Shown here: positions 14,772 through 51,737 of the stretch, in pieces | How the letters are laid out: each line of letters starts with the position of its first letter | Position numbering within the stretch: position 1 is the first letter of the stretch | DNA from: Gadus chalcogrammus | Taxonomy: Eukaryota; Chordata; Actinopteri; Gadiformes; Gadidae | NCBI RefSeq assembly: GCF_026213295.1 | Contig: NC_079414.1 | Location: 20,935,107-20,999,106, forward strand | Direction of reading: 5' to 3' | Length of the DNA stretch: 64,000 nucleotides | The notes under the pieces: model-generated | What the model was told of the DNA's origin: nothing | What the model saw: the letters and a program-made list of their open reading frames with translations, nothing else | The model's database searches: none | Position numbers and translations under genes: made by a program

Positions 14772-17700
14772 TTAAATGCGTTTATGTACATGCACAACAT
14801 TTTGGCAGTTGGGACAGCGATGTTCCACATCCTTACAGCTATCACAACAGAACGGGATCAAGCAGAGTGGCCATATTCTAAAAAGAAGCATAGAATCCAA
14901 TTAATTAAAATGTGATTCAATTAATAATATTGTAAAAGTAAAAATACATGGATGTGAGGATGCATATCAAAATGGTTTGCTAAATGTGTGAAGGACTCAC
15001 GGAAATATTGCTAGCACACCGCACAGAATCCATGTGAGTGCACCATTCTTGTAGGTGACACTAGTGACACAGGTGGCCTCGCAAAGGGCACATTTTGTCC
15101 GTACTGGTCTCCCCCCTGCCGCCGGCCCTACCACCACGACTATTTGGACCCAAGGAGAGACGCCCACGGTTAACAACATGCTCTGCCTCCTTCACATCAA
15201 TTTTTTGTAGAAATAAAATAACCTCAAAATAAAATCATCTCATTAATAAGGTAGCCTATTTAGGCCTTATATGCTTTTTTTTTTATTGTGTGTATGAAAG
15301 TAGTTACCATTTTTTAATTCAGGGCCCCTTGGTTGACCTTAGAATCAAATCAGAAAACAAGGTTAATGGATTGGCTGAAATATCAATGTACACACCTCGT
15401 CAATAATACACCATTAAAATGACATTGTGTTTTCCTTGTGTTACCTTGAAGGTTCCCTGAATCGATGCAGATGTTTGTATGCTGGACAACAGGCTGCTGC
15501 GGCTGCTGAACTGAGAAGTAGTACAGAAACTTTAAAAATACAAGAAGAAAGATCTGTAACATGATTTTCTTCAATATTCAATTTTCCAAAAAAAGCAGGA
15601 AGCTTTCATTTAATTTTGTGTGTGTTACTATGAGTTGAAAGTTTAGTGACCTGGGCTTATGAAATTTGTGGTAGCTTTGTGCTCGGCCTGATTAAGGCAC
15701 AGCTAAATTGCTTACCTGCTGTTGTGTTTGTTTTGTAACCAATGTTTTAAAACCAATGAAGCATTGTACTATAACTATAACCCACAATATCGACTTTCAC
15801 CTCATCCATATTAAACCCGATAACTTAGAACTCTATAACTTTTATCGGACACTTTTTCCAAAATAAAGTAACATAAAATCCTCAATGTACAGTCCCTTAC
15901 ACCTCGTTTATTACACCTTGTGATAAACCATTATATTGATATTATTTTCTTTGTGTTGGCCTGAAAGTGATTTAGGACTTACCAGGGGCGGCATTGACCT
16001 GTACTGTTGTATTTTGAGCAACAGCTGGCTGCGGCTGAACTGAGAAGTATTACAAAAAGTACAAAATCAAGATGAAAAAGAGACAGCTTTTTCCAAAGGA
16101 AAAAGAAAAAGCTTAAACTAGCCGCTAAAAATCAATTTATAGTCATAAACATCTCATCAATATGGAGCCTGTATCTGATCCATGTAATTTCCTTGACAAC
16201 ATGTTTTAAAAGTACATTTCTCTTGCTCTATTGATCAAATTTAGGCTAGGAAATTTGGAGAAACCAATCACAGTGAGCTTGATCCTTTAAGTATCCAACT
16301 AAATACATCTCATCCCTCGCTTAAGGGAGTGATTAATAATTAATGACTCATGCAAGAAAGAATACAACAAAGAAAAACTGAAATGTGATTTCCTTAAATA
16401 TAGATGTTTTGTGTGTCATTTTTATATATCTGTTTCCATGAGTCTAAAGTTGAGTTACCGGGGCTTTGGAACTGAGGTTGTGCTGGGCCTGGTTGGTAAA
16501 TAGGTGCTGCTACAAAACCTGAGAAAGATTAAAGATTAAAAAGTATTTCTGAACTGCTTGACGCATAATTCGAAAGAGGCATTATACCAACATTTTTAGG
16601 TACAATATCCACTTTCATCTCATAAATATTAAACCCATATCTTTAAAATGGTGCCAAACACACCTCGTCAATGATAAATCATTAGAATGGTTGTCATTAA
16701 AGACCCTTTCATGGTCTTTGTGCTACCATGAAATTGATATAAGACTTACCAGGGCTTGTGGTGGCCACTGGAGAATTGACATTTACTGCTGTATTTTGAG
16801 CAACAGCTGGCTGCTGCTGAACTGAGAAGTATTACAGACAGTAAAAAATCAAGATGAAAAAGAGACAGCTTTTTCCAAAGGAAAAAGAAAAAGCTTAAAC
16901 TAGCCGCTAAAAATCAATTTATAGTCATAAACATATCATCAATATGGAGCCTGTATCTGATCCATGTAATTTCCTTGACAACATGTTTTAAAAGTACATT
17001 TCTCTTGCTCTATTGATCAAATTGAGGCTAGCAAATTTGGAGAAACCAATCACAGTGATCTTAATCCTTTAGGTATTCAACTGAATATATCTCATCCCTC
17101 GCTTAAGGGAGTGATTAATAATTAATGACTCATGCAAGAAAGAATACAACAAAGAAAACTGAAATGTGATTTCCTTAAATATAGATGTTTTGTGTGTCAT
17201 TTTTATATATCTGTTTCCATGAGTCTAAAGTTGAGTTACCGGGGCTTTGGAACTGAGGTTGTGCTGGGCCTTGTTGGTAAATAGGCGCTGCTACAAAACC
17301 TGAGAAAGATTAAAGATTAAAAAGTATTTCTTTACTGCTCGATGCATAATTCGAACGAGGCATTATACCAAAATTGTTAGATACAATATCCACTTTCATC
17401 TCATAAATATTAAACCCATATCTTTAACATGGTGCCAAACACAGCTTGTCAATGATAAATCATTAGAATGGTGGTCATTAAAGACCCTTTCCTGGTCTTT
17501 GTGCTACCATGAAAGTGATATAAGACTTACCAGGGCTTGTGGTGGCCACTGCAGAATTGACATTTACTGCTGTATTTTGAGCAACTGAACTGAGAAGTAT
17601 TACAGACAGTTTCAAATGCTAGATTAAAGGGACAAAGCTTTTTAATCTAACAATTGACAGTCGTTAACACCTAATCAATATTGAACCCTTACCTTATCTA

Positions 17701-18980
17701 TTGTATTACATTCACAACATGTTTCAAAAGTAACGGTAGGGTAGGTAATTCGAAAAAATCCACCAAGGTAAGCTATATATTAATTAAAAAACGAAACCAA
17801 AAAATCCCTGCCCTCCCTTCAGTCTTCCCTCCAAAGCCACTCCCCCAAAATACGCAACAACATTTGGTCAGAATTTAATGATTGAACAGGCTTATTACAA
17901 GCCTGTGACAGCCCAGATACCAGATATTTTTCTTATAGTCTCGCAAAGCCAGACCAAACTACAGCAAGTAGAATGGTCTGGAGCCACGCTACCTCGAGCC
18001 GTCTATCCGTGGGGAAACTGGGCGGGCCTGTTTTTATTTCTTTAAACCAATCATAATCGTCTAGGGCGGGGCTAAGCCAGGGAAGCAGCAGCGGTGTCCA
18101 TGCAAAATAGAACATCTTTCTTCCTCAGCAAATGCTGTAAGCAAATCTTTTGCAGTTCTTTGCAATTTTCGCCTAAACTAGGCATACTGCCTAGTTTAGC
18201 AACCGGAAGGGGAGGAGTCGTGGCCAAATCCGACGCTAGGCAATAGACGCTGTCCACTTCCGTTCAGCCAGACTATTTTTCTTATCATGTAAGAGCACTT
18301 GATTTGTTGATTGCTGTCAGGATGCAAAGAGATTTTCAACAAATATACCAAAAAAATGCTTCTAAATCGAATTGGTTTGTGTGGTTTAGATCTTTAGACC
18401 CCCATAATTAAAAGTAAATTTGAACGGAAGTGAGACTGCAAGAAAAAACAACAACTAGGAACAATCAGGAAAGTGATGTTATTAACTGTAATATATTCTG
18501 TTCCAAGCTGAATGCTTTCATTATTTGTCTTTGTCATCCACGAGTGTGAAAATGTATTTACCAGGGATTGCGAATGGAGGTTGGGCCACGCCTTGTGGGT
18601 AAACAGGCATACCTGTACAACGTGAGAATAATTTAAGCTTCTACAAATATAATGCTGCCAAACCCATTGATGATTGACGTCTACCAAACAAAGAATCGTA
18701 CACTCACAATCAGCTACAGCTTATTAGCGAGCTATAACTATATAAACCATATCAAAATTATGTATATTTTCTAACTTATTATCCTGCACATTGATTTAAT
18801 AAAACAGCTTGAGGTATGAAATAAAGCAAATTATCAATTAATAGTCCCTCACATCAACCAACACCAGCCTATTACCCAGTTAGTGCATTCCTAGCTGGCA
18901 TGAGAAGCAAAAATGTGCTCTGGCCTCTCACCTATTGGATTGCCAGGAGGATAAGGATAAACGGCAGCGGGATTCATCAT
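14772..18980 (-). CDS. litaf: LITAF-domain protein, copy B (237 aa, 10 exons)
   Basis: The exons in order are 18980-18932, 18612-18562, 17584-17531, 17299-17240, 16821-16750, 16518-16459, 16039-15983, 15510-15445, 15139-15001 and 14877-14772. They total 714 nt with no stop, and every internal intron up to the LITAF exon is phase 1. The N-terminal half alternates two cassette types, one reading [14 protein letters not shown] and one [19 protein letters not shown]. They arose by duplication of a block of about 780 bp (16040-16821 and 16822-17584). The C-terminus is the LITAF domain: CALC, hydrophobic [30 protein letters not shown]. Exon 17584-17531 needs an acceptor 18 nt inside the homologous position; the older acceptor would give a stop. 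Likely role: endosomal membrane adaptor with an extended Pro/Gln tail. The symbol is by family only. Confidence 0.83.
16040..17584 (-). repeat. tandem 0.78-kb duplication inside LITAF-like copy B
   Basis: 16040-16821 and 16822-17584 are near-identical direct repeats, offset about 781 bp (for example AGACAGCTTTTTCCAAAGG at about 16081 and 16861). Each carries two small exons plus intron sequence. Divergence is low, so the duplication is recent relative to the split of copies A and B. Confidence 0.85.
17936..18275. mobile_element. candidate MITE with TAGTCT ends
   Basis: It starts TAGTCTCGCAAAGCCAGAC and ends with TTCAGCCAGACTA, so the outermost six bases are inverted while GCCAGAC occurs at both ends. 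It lies in an intron of LITAF-like copy B and has no counterpart in copy A. The terminal match is short, so this is tentative. Confidence 0.35.
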
Positions 18981-20397
18981 GTTTGAGATATTGTGAAGTT
19001 AAGACACACAATCGAAAACGATTCAGACAAGTTCCCTAGAGAATGGAGAAAACACATAAATAAAAATAAATCATAAAACATCAAAAAAACGAATAAAATA
19101 ACACAAAAACAGTCAAACAATGATGTCTGTATTGATGTTACATTTCTTTATAAGTTAACAATGCTTGTTGATAAGACTAATACGGCCCACTGGAGTTGAG
19201 GTAGTTTGCTAATTTAGCACATCGGAACAGTACACTTATATGAGAAACCCAGAACCAAATGATGGCCTATGTAGGCTAATGAATGGAAAAATAAATGTTA
19301 GGACTCATCCTCAATCAAAATATCATTGCAGTTCCAATAACCCGGCTTTTCTCAACTGATATGATCCCATACAATTTTTTAATGAGAATAGGAGGGACTC
19401 ACCTTATTAGATAGCTCTGTAGGGTGTAGGGCTGGCCACACAATGAACTTAATGCTTTCGTTTTCTCTGATTTAAAGAATGTAGCAGAAGGTGTGCCCAT
19501 GTAATTGGAATGCGGATTGAAGGACAATCATTCAATGGGGAAATCAGAGGGATAATTTATTGTTACGATACATTAACACAGACTAGTATATTACGATATG
19601 CATGTTTATTCACCGGCCTTACCAAAACATAGGACATGGTCAAGCTCTGTCCGTCATTTGATGGAAATTCCTGGACAGGCTTTAGCCTAAAAGGGTCACC
19701 CGAACTGGATCCATGAACTTTGCTGGTACAAGTGGACGTTAATAAGCAACGGATGCAGGACAATGACCTCGTCTTCAAAGTATCAACACAGCTTAAAGAA
19801 TAAGCTTGCATCCATGATGGAGTTTTCTGAATTCCCCATCAGCCCGTGACCTATGGGCATTCAAATCTGAGCCAGAACATCTGCAGCCCCCGACCTCACC
19901 TGGTGAAACAGATAAAAATAACATAGAATAGGCGTAGACAACACAAATACCAACACTACAATGGTGACTGGTCCAGTAAGAATCAGCAGACAATGCAAAG
20001 GCCCATAATATAAAACATACAATAGTTAGAGGCCTGCAATAATATACAAATCCTTCACGTAATACACATCAGTTTTGTTAAATAACATGTACAAAGTCCA
20101 CTCCCAGGACTAGATCCTAACTGTTTGTATCCCTCCAGTACATCTCCAACATTTACTAAGCTGGCTCTGGAGATTGAGGCATTGAACAGAATAAGTGTAA
20201 TTTTGTATTAATGAGATACAACTGTTCCCAGGTCCCATGACATGCTAACCAGGTGTGGTGTGATTTGCCGTTGCAAGCCGTTTTGGAAATTGGCCCCTTA
20301 TGACATCCCCGGTGGGCGTGTCCACCTAGATGTGTTCTAGTTAGATCAGTCTACCAGCCTACCCATTGGACTGTAGCAGACGTTGCTCATCTATCCA

Positions 20398-20451
20398 TCA
20401 CCTAACCCTAACCCTAACCCTCACCTAACCCTAACCCTAAACCTGTTCCTT
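20398..20451. repeat. interstitial telomere-like (CCCTAA)n
   Basis: Several CCTAACCCTAACCC units with one CTCACC interruption. The vertebrate telomere hexamer is TTAGGG. Short runs also occur near 10030 and 21315. Confidence 0.8.
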
Positions 20452-21006
20452 CTTCGGTTGATGCAGGCCCTCTCCTCCTTTACTCTTTCACACGGTGCTT
20501 TATCTGATTCTTTGCCCAAATATCATTGCATTGAAACCAATTATCCATAGACATTTGTTGCAGTTGGCTGCAATCCGCAACCTCACCGGTAGAGGCCCCT
20601 TGAATGAGTTCCAGTTTTTGGAAAATAATGTACGGTAAGTTGAAACAAAAGTTATTGCATTTCCTACATCAACATTGAAGTAAGCTCTAATTCTTAGGAT
20701 AACCTTGATATTATAATTCCTGTACGTTTAATATGTATAGCTCAATAACTTCGCGTAGGCCATTTTCAGGAGCAGGAGGCTCCTGAGGACGCAGACTGTC
20801 TCGTTTGAAACACGTCAGCCAGTGTGACGTTGTGTTGTGTTTCTCCACAAGTGTATTGACGCAGGCCGGCTGAGTGGTTTCGTCACGACCCTGTGCGGCC
20901 ACCACCGCCGCAGCCTAAACGCACTACCCCCCCATTAAAATGAATGGTTGAACATTTTCCGCCGCAACCTCCTGATCCAGTGGGAAGGCCAAATGCTGCA
21001 GTCAAC

Positions 21007-21365
21007 AATAGTGGATAACAAGGGAAACACAGAAGGAACCGTGACCAACCATATAGCATAGGTTTCACTCACTGAGGACCTGGTTGAGAAAGTAATGTTA
21101 CACTCAGCTGGTTTAGCTCACGCAATGTAGCTTTTAATTGTGCAAGAAAGTTTCTATCCGACCACAAGTCGGATAGATGCATGTTTTACTCGAACACCAA
21201 CACAGCAAATAAAAAAACACACCAACAAGTAACAAAGACTGATGTTTGTGCCTGCCGTGGAGAATGCCACGATCCGGTTATACCTGTGAGGCTAGAATGC
21301 TGCAAAATAAAAAATAACCCTAACCCTAAAACCGACTGCGGGTTGGCCGACGTTTCCAGGAAGGC
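21007..21365. repeat. 350-bp dispersed duplicate, copy 2
   Basis: Direct-orientation match to 9727-10080, including the GGATAACAAGGGAAACACAG start and the CTAACCCTAAA end. It contains no shared open frame. Confidence 0.6.
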
Positions 21366-22540
21366 AGTGCCATAGGTAGGCCCTCGTGGAATGTGATAAT
21401 TCGTTTTTTTTTTATTTACTACCCTTCAAAGTGCAGTGTGTATGATTAAGTGGCATCTAGCGATTAGGTTGCAGATTGCAACCAACTCTACCTTTCCGTG
21501 TGGTTTAGGCCCTGGCCACAAGGCTACGATTTAAAACATGCAGTCTTGCACGTTTGGGCCGACCGTCAAGGACACTGAGTTTTATGGGCCTGCAAACGCA
21601 CTCTTTGGAAACCAGGTCCACGGGTGTAAAATAGAAAAACTCCCCCTCTTCGTTTTTTTGTTTTGGGAGTCATGAGACCCAAGATATGCCAACGATGACT
21701 TCATCGCCCAACCCACCCGGTGGGAAACGTTAGAATTCCATCCAATTTCTTTTTGTTTGATTTGATTTCTATCATTTTTGTAGCTTTAAATACAGCCCCT
21801 TGGTAAATATAATTACTAACTGTACATTCAAAAGTATTTTCTGCTCAATCTACAAGGTTTAACAACTGTTGTTCTTCGGTTTCGGTTCTTGGTTTCTTCT
21901 TCTTCGACAGCATGTTTGTATACAGCCCACAGCCCTGATGCGCATGCTCCGCCTCCTCTTCTTATTTTTTTCTTCTAAAAAAGTTTGATATCAGAAACAG
22001 TGCCACATATAGGTCTGGAATATGTACTACAGCGTTTCTACAGCTAGATGAGTCTTTGTAATGAGTCCATCATTACGGAGAAATTCCTGCCACGCTGCCA
22101 AGGAAAACGGGCGGGGGAGGGGAATATCGGTTTCGTAATTGTGGATCTGCTCTCTACAAATGATAGAGTGGTGTTGATTCTGTGTTTGATGTGAATGTAC
22201 GTGATTGAGGACAACGAGCCATGAAGCCCTAAGCAGAAACAAGTTTGAATCTGTTACGTCAACAGATGTTTGTTTAATGAACAGGATTGAATTTATTAGG
22301 TGTCATTCTTAATTATTTTAACAACCATATGTTTCAAAGTCTATTGGTACACTAAAAAGAGTATCATGTTTTTGTCGGTGACTGCCCTCAAGTGGTGAGT
22401 ATGAGTGGCTACAATCAGAAAAAGGAAAACCAGAAGCAACTTGTTATGAGTGTACGCTGATGACAAAGTAGTGTCTGAATTATCAGTTGTACTATAAAAA
22501 CCCACATCAACCACAAAAAACGATTATTTTTTAATCTACT

Positions 22541-25577
<3,037 letters not shown>

Positions 25578-27067
25578 TTTAATGTTTGCGTGCTTTTGCC
25601 ATGGTTACGCGGCGTTCACGCCGCTCTTGTAGGTTGCTATAGAAACAAGTAACTAGATAGCCTACCTCGCTTTCCCACGTTTCCCACTTACTTCAGCTTT
25701 GGGCGTTTCTGTAACGGTTTTTAACGGTGTGTAACAATTCGTGTGACAAAGCCCACCCATATACAGGGAAGATATGATATGGTCAATTTTACTGTTATTT
25801 AAAATAAAATAAAAAATCAATAAACCCTTCACGTTTAAAGACAAATTAAATAGGCCGTTATGAAGTTTTTTTTTTGTCAAATTATGAATTAATAAAATAA
25901 CATTTGAATATAGAATATATTAGGCCCTCGCCTAGAGGGCCCTGAAGGTTCCCATCTGCCCAAATGCGCATTAAGTGCATGCATTTCCTGCCCAATGCAC
26001 GTGATGCGGCCCCTGAAATATGACTGGTTTGGAGTCAGAACTAATTTGTATGCAGAACTAGCATATCTTTTGCATGTAGGCCTATTTGGTATTTAAGATT
26101 TAGATTTAGGATTTAGGATTAGTTTTTCTTTAAATGTAGGAATTAGATTTAGATACGATTTCACATTTAGATTAAGGAATTACATTTTGAAGTTTAAGAT
26201 TTAGATTTAGGATGTAGATTACGATTTGGAATTTGGATATGCATTTAACATTTGGATTTGGCATTTAGATTTAAGGTGCAGATTTAGATGTAAAGATTGT
26301 CATTTATAAAGGCTATGAGATTTAGCTTCATATTTAGCATTTCGAATTAGACATACAATTTTGAATTAGATCTAAAATATAGATTTAGATTCAGGATGTC
26401 GATTTTACATACAATTCTAATTTTATAAATGTGAAAATCGGCATTTTAGATGGATGTGCTAAATCTGGGGGAAATGAAGCAAAACTTGAGCTAAATCTGG
26501 AACAATTGAATCAGGTTTTTGAGTAGCAAAAGTTTACAAAGGGAACCCCATAGACATGGCAAGTGAAATTTTAGTGCCATGGAATCTTTAAGAAGAGATC
26601 GAGACTCTTGTGGACGTTTAATCCAGATCTCCTGCTGCATAAGTGGGTTTATTTAGGCTTAGAGTATGACCAATCTCGTCAATTTTCAAAATATTTGGTA
26701 AATTATACAAATGAATACAACCCGCACTGGTCTCCTCTACATATAGCCTGCAACAAATGTATTGTATATTTACAGGAAATGCATCATGTTGACTCTGGAT
26801 CAGCAGTATAGGCCTACTGCACTATCCTGCCCCCTGAGTATTACGGTAAAAAGCCACTTTTTTTGCATCAGTGCCAATGGTTGCTTAACTTCTTTCTGGT
26901 AAATGATACAGAGGAGTGTCACTCTTCAGCAAGGGCAGGGTTCAGACAACAGAGGATGTGTCCAAGTGGGCGAATTGAGGGGAGAATAGAGTAGAACATA
27001 ATAAAAAACAGGATAACTGAGAGGACCACACACTTCAGAGACAGCAGACCTGTGTTCAGGCGTGACG
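25578..27067. other. 1.5-kb divergent intergenic region between tektin-4 and the C3-like gene
   Basis: It must hold the promoters of both genes, but I see no well-supported core promoter element. 26090-26420 is a degenerate AT-rich repeat of ATTTAGATTTAGG-like units. The stretch just upstream of the C3-like ATG (about 26985-27067) is the likely 5' UTR. Confidence 0.45.
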
Positions 27068-47732
<20,665 letters not shown>

Positions 47733-47737
47733 TGTGA

Positions 47738-47743
47738 AATAAA
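47738..47743 (+). terminator. polyadenylation signal of the C3-like gene
   Basis: AATAAA occurs six bases after the TAG stop (47730-47732). This is unusually close, so a downstream signal may also be used, but it is the nearest canonical hexamer. Confidence 0.5.
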
Positions 47744-50700
47744 ACCCAGTCCACCGAATCTGTGATTTGCTTCCAACTCTGTAAATTAGTCTTTTTGGCA
47801 TCTAGTTATGCATAATACAATCATTATAACCTATAGCCGTAAAGTGGGCGCTAGGTTCAGCCTCACAGCCTCATCATTGCCCAATCTGAATGTTAATTAA
47901 AACAGATAATATCAGCACTTGTTTTAGTGTCATTATTATGTTAGGTTCTGTGTTAGGCTGTAGCCTATATCTAAATGCCTTCATATGCTTTTGCTACATG
48001 GAAGACTGTATTTGAAAGCTACTTGACAATAACCAATGTAACCAACTATGCATGGAACAATTATTTTCATATATCTTCTGAGCCGAAAGAAACATCGCCT
48101 GGTCAAAGCAGCAGCGCAGCCAATTGACACAAAATATGCACATAGCAACATCAATTTAGCCAATCAGCATCCTCAAATCTGAATCAATTTAAGGACTCCA
48201 AGCAGAGACAGTTGGTGGTGGAGTAGGGACACCTGACGTCAGGGATGGACTGGGACAAGAATTTGGCCCGGGACTTTGGGATGGAGAGGCCTTTAATGAG
48301 ACAGCGGGAATAGCCTGTGTAGAATTTTGTCGCTGTGTAATATAATAAAGACTAGTCCTTACCCATGGATATGTGCATTGCAACTGCATGTCAATGTTGG
48401 GATGTGCGTGTGGTTAAAATTTGTGAAGATAACAGGCAAATATTTCATAAGCAATCTTGTCCATGTACAAATATTAGAAATTGCATGTGCCTAGATAGGT
48501 AAATCAAGGATAAAATGCTTCCAAATAGTGCAAGATAAAAGTATTTTTGTGGAATGAAAAAAGTGGGAGGTGTAAATAATCACATCTAACAGCATACATC
48601 ACACGGACGATGCATCTCGGAAACACTAACTAACTAACTAACTTCAGAGGGAGGTAAACGGGAAGTAAGTGACCAGCCTGAAATCGGCATACACATCATT
48701 TTAATTATTCGTTAAATGTGTTCCTCACACTTATAACAACAGTTCCGCGTAAAATCGACTTCCTCTCTTACGTTTAGAAGATCAATACCACTGGAAAACG
48801 TTAGAGGGTTTGGAACCGCACATCAGTTTCCGAAAATACAGCCCCCCAAAATTCATTTAGCATAGGGCCTCCAAAAAGCTAGAGACGGCCCTTCCTAGAA
48901 GTGTCATAATAACACACAACATTCACATTTTGAAATCGCCTTGTATTAGACTAGGCTTAATGTCACACAAACGCCGCTTAAGCTAAAGTAGTTGGGAAGG
49001 CAAGGTATCGTGATACTGCTTACTGTAGCCACCTACAAAAGCGGTGTGAACGCCGTGTAACCATGGCAAAAACATGCAAACATTAAAACTGATCCAGATT
49101 TAACCCAACCCTTTTTAAACATGGTAATCTGTCTTAAATTATCATAAACATTGTGATCTATGCTATGTTATCACTGTTAGTGATAACATAGATAACATAA
49201 AGTGACAATTAGTCCCCAATTGTTATTTTCGAGACGTCAGCAGAGTACCTTTTCCGAGGTAGTCACGACCCAGGGGCACCGGCGGCGCGGTTTTTGTAGA
49301 CGTGTGGAACTCTGTCTGGTAGACTGCGGGATCCGCCAGTAGATTCAGTTTTTCGAAGACTTATTGTATAACGCTGCAGTTGGTGTGGATGATGAAGCTC
49401 CGCCTGAGCAGCCATTTTCTTAATGCCGCCTTTAAAACGCTCAAGAGTTTCCGGGAGTTTTGGAGGCTCGAACCTTAAGCTCGGAGGAAAGTGCTTTGAA
49501 CACTCTGTTGGGTCTGAGTTTTCGCTCAGAGTTTCGTGCGGAAGTAAAGCTACCCTAGTCCTTCGAGTTCACGCCACAACAATGGATGGCCATTTCGCTG
49601 GCATTACATTAATAGACTAAAGTGAACTTGCAGCAAGCTCTAAGACAAGATTTGAACACCCATTCGCATTACGATACATTATAGCTTAAAATTAGAAACA
49701 TCACCTGATAAATTCTCGACCATGTTCAACCATCGCAGTTCTAATTACTGATTCATCTGTTCTCTGTGAATACAGCAAAGAAGTGCAGAGAGGCCCCTGC
49801 GGGCATCCATACTTGTAGTTGTTTGAAGTCTAGTCTCACGAACGATCTGTTTTTTCGGTTTTCTGTCATAACCTATAAACTTCTGAGGGGAGTTTTCTGA
49901 ATACTCTTATTTCAGAAGAAGGGAAGGTTAACGTAAAGAAACATAAGAGCTTCCAAACCTCAGAGCGTTTTGAAGGCGGCAAGATACCCGCGTTTTAGTG
50001 AGGCACACCTATCGCTACAGTGTGTGGCGAATTTCATACATGCTCGCTTATTATAACACTCATAACAGTTAAACAACAACGGCACTAAAAAAGTATCATG
50101 AAGTTGGCATGGGTCGTAATCAAGGGGACAACACCCCCTCCCTCTTTTCTAAAACTCTCGGCCCGAAACGCATTTTTTAAACCACATAGTGTTCGGATTC
50201 CGTCTGAAACAGTGACTTTACTGGCTCTTTAATGAGGGGTGCTCATTAAAGCCTGCCTAAATGCCAGCGATTAATGCCGGCAATTTCTTTTTTCTCAGCA
50301 TACCTTAAACACATATAAAAACTGCATATACCACTGAAAGGGAAAAGCCGAAAAAGTATAATATCCCCCCTTTAAACTGTGACGAACTGAATGGACGAAA
50401 TAAAGGCTGTGGAATGAGGCCAGATATTAGTAGAATAATTTGTCTTTGTTTTTTCTTTGGCCTATTTTGAATCTTTCAAAGTGTTTGAGATTCTATTGTT
50501 TTAAATCATATTTATTGATTGATTTCTATTAAATTGTGAATCACTTTATGGACAAAGCAAAGGTTGTGCGAGGATGATATATGTTTTTAGAATAATAATA
50601 ATCATGTCTTCATCATATATTTTTTCAAAACAATTACAATTTCTAACATATCATAAAATTAATATTTCCTCCAACATTAAAAAAATAGTGTTGTCTTGAT

Positions 50701-51050
50701 AATGATAGTACCTTTACCTACTTCCCTAATGAGTCCTTCCAAGAATGTTGAATATCAAAAGAATATCCAATATGAAACTCCCTTTACCTCGGTGGTTCTG
50801 CTTAGCGAGTAGATGGAGCACTCGCAACATACAATTTGTAATGTAATACAGTTGTATCATATTTAATAATATTTCCGTTTCAAAGTGGAACCTTATTCCT
50901 GCAACATAACAGGATCCGCCATACAATCCCAAACTGCTGCCTGATCATTTGCAGGCGATCAATAATCTTTTGTTTGGTTCAACGGTTTGATTATTGTTTT
51001 TTAAGACACACACACACACACAAATATATATATATATATATATATATAGA
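47744..51050. other. gene-free interval downstream of the C3-like gene
   Basis: I find no convincing exon here. A perfect 12-bp hairpin lies at 49163-49191 (CTATGTTATCAC arm). An imperfect inverted pair lies at about 49420-49450 and 49955-49985 (GCCGCCTT and AAGGCGGC cores), suggesting a foldback or DNA element around 49420-49985. A (CA)n(TA)n tract is at 51006-51048. Confidence 0.5.
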
Positions 51051-51510
51051 CCCACTAGACCTACTGACCCACAACTAAACCCACTGGACCTACTGACCCA
51101 CTACTAGACCAACTAGACCTACTGACCCACAACTAAACCCACTGGACCTACTGACCCACTACTAGACCCACTAGACCTACTGACCTACTACTAGTCCCAC
51201 TAGACCTACTGACCCACTACTAGACCCACTAGACCTACTGACCTACTACTAGTCCCACTAGACCCACTACTAGTCCCACTAGACTTACTGACCCACAAGA
51301 CCCACTATTAGACCCACTACTGACCGACTACTGACCCACTAGACCCACTTCTTACCCACTAGTCCCACTACCAGACCCAATATTGACCAACTAGACCTAA
51401 TGAACCACTAGACCCCCTACTAGACCCACTAGACCTACTACTAGACCCACTACTAGACCCACTAGACCTACTGACCCACTAGACCCTAGACCTACTTACC
51501 CACTACAGGA
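51050..51510. repeat. minisatellite of GACCCACTAGACCTACT units
   Basis: Degenerate units of about 15-30 bp built from GACCCACTA, GACCTACTGACC and CTACTAGA, repeated some twenty times. Confidence 0.9.
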
Positions 51511-51519
51511 CAGTTAGCC

Positions 51520-51660
51520 AATTGGGTTTCTATCTGGTGGTGTACCCATAGGGTTTCTGTCTGGGGGTGTACCCATAGGGTTACTCTCGGGGGATGTACC
51601 CGACAGGTTTTCTGTCTGGGGGTGTACCCATAGGGTTTCTATCTGGGGGTGTAGACGATG
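51520..51660. repeat. minisatellite of ACCCATAGGGTTTCT-GTCTGGGGGTGT units
   Basis: Four to five copies of a unit of about 29-33 bp with small variations, immediately before the candidate SOUL-gene promoter. Confidence 0.85.
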
Positions 51661-51737
51661 CAGCTCTACGATCACGTGACATTTCCTGTTTCGCTGAAGC
51701 GAAGGAGATCATCCAGAAATATTAAGGTATTTTTAAG
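51655..51737 (+). promoter_or_regulatory. candidate promoter and 5' UTR exon of the SOUL-family gene
   Basis: GATCACGTGACATTTCCTG combines an E-box (CACGTG, 51673-51678) with an ETS-like TTTCCTG. This is followed by sequence that could be a short untranslated exon ending AAATATTAAG before GTATTTTT. It is the only promoter-like stretch between the minisatellites and the start codon. There is no transcript evidence. Confidence 0.3.

Larger units (their letters stand above)
14204..19510 (-). repeat. segmental duplication unit B of the LITAF-like array
   Basis: Direct-orientation duplicate of about 4133-7465, extended by extra introns and exons. The left and right flanks match unit A closely and then diverge abruptly near 14204 and 19510. 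A short SINE-tail-like motif (AAAGCGACTTACAG) occurs at the same place in both 3' flanks, so it predates the duplication. Confidence 0.8.
19511..22540. other. gene-free interval with repeat fragments
   Basis: I find no exon here. A short interstitial telomere-like CCCTAA tract lies at about 20398-20451 and a dispersed duplicate at 21007-21365. A pyrimidine-rich TTCTTCTTCTTCG stretch near 21895 resembles a transposon end. The rest is AT-rich without coding signal. Confidence 0.5.

Noticed and set aside
49423..49620. 65-residue frame starting MPPLKRSRVSGSF
   Set aside because: No splice context, no domain, and it lies inside an inverted-repeat-flanked segment that looks like a mobile element.
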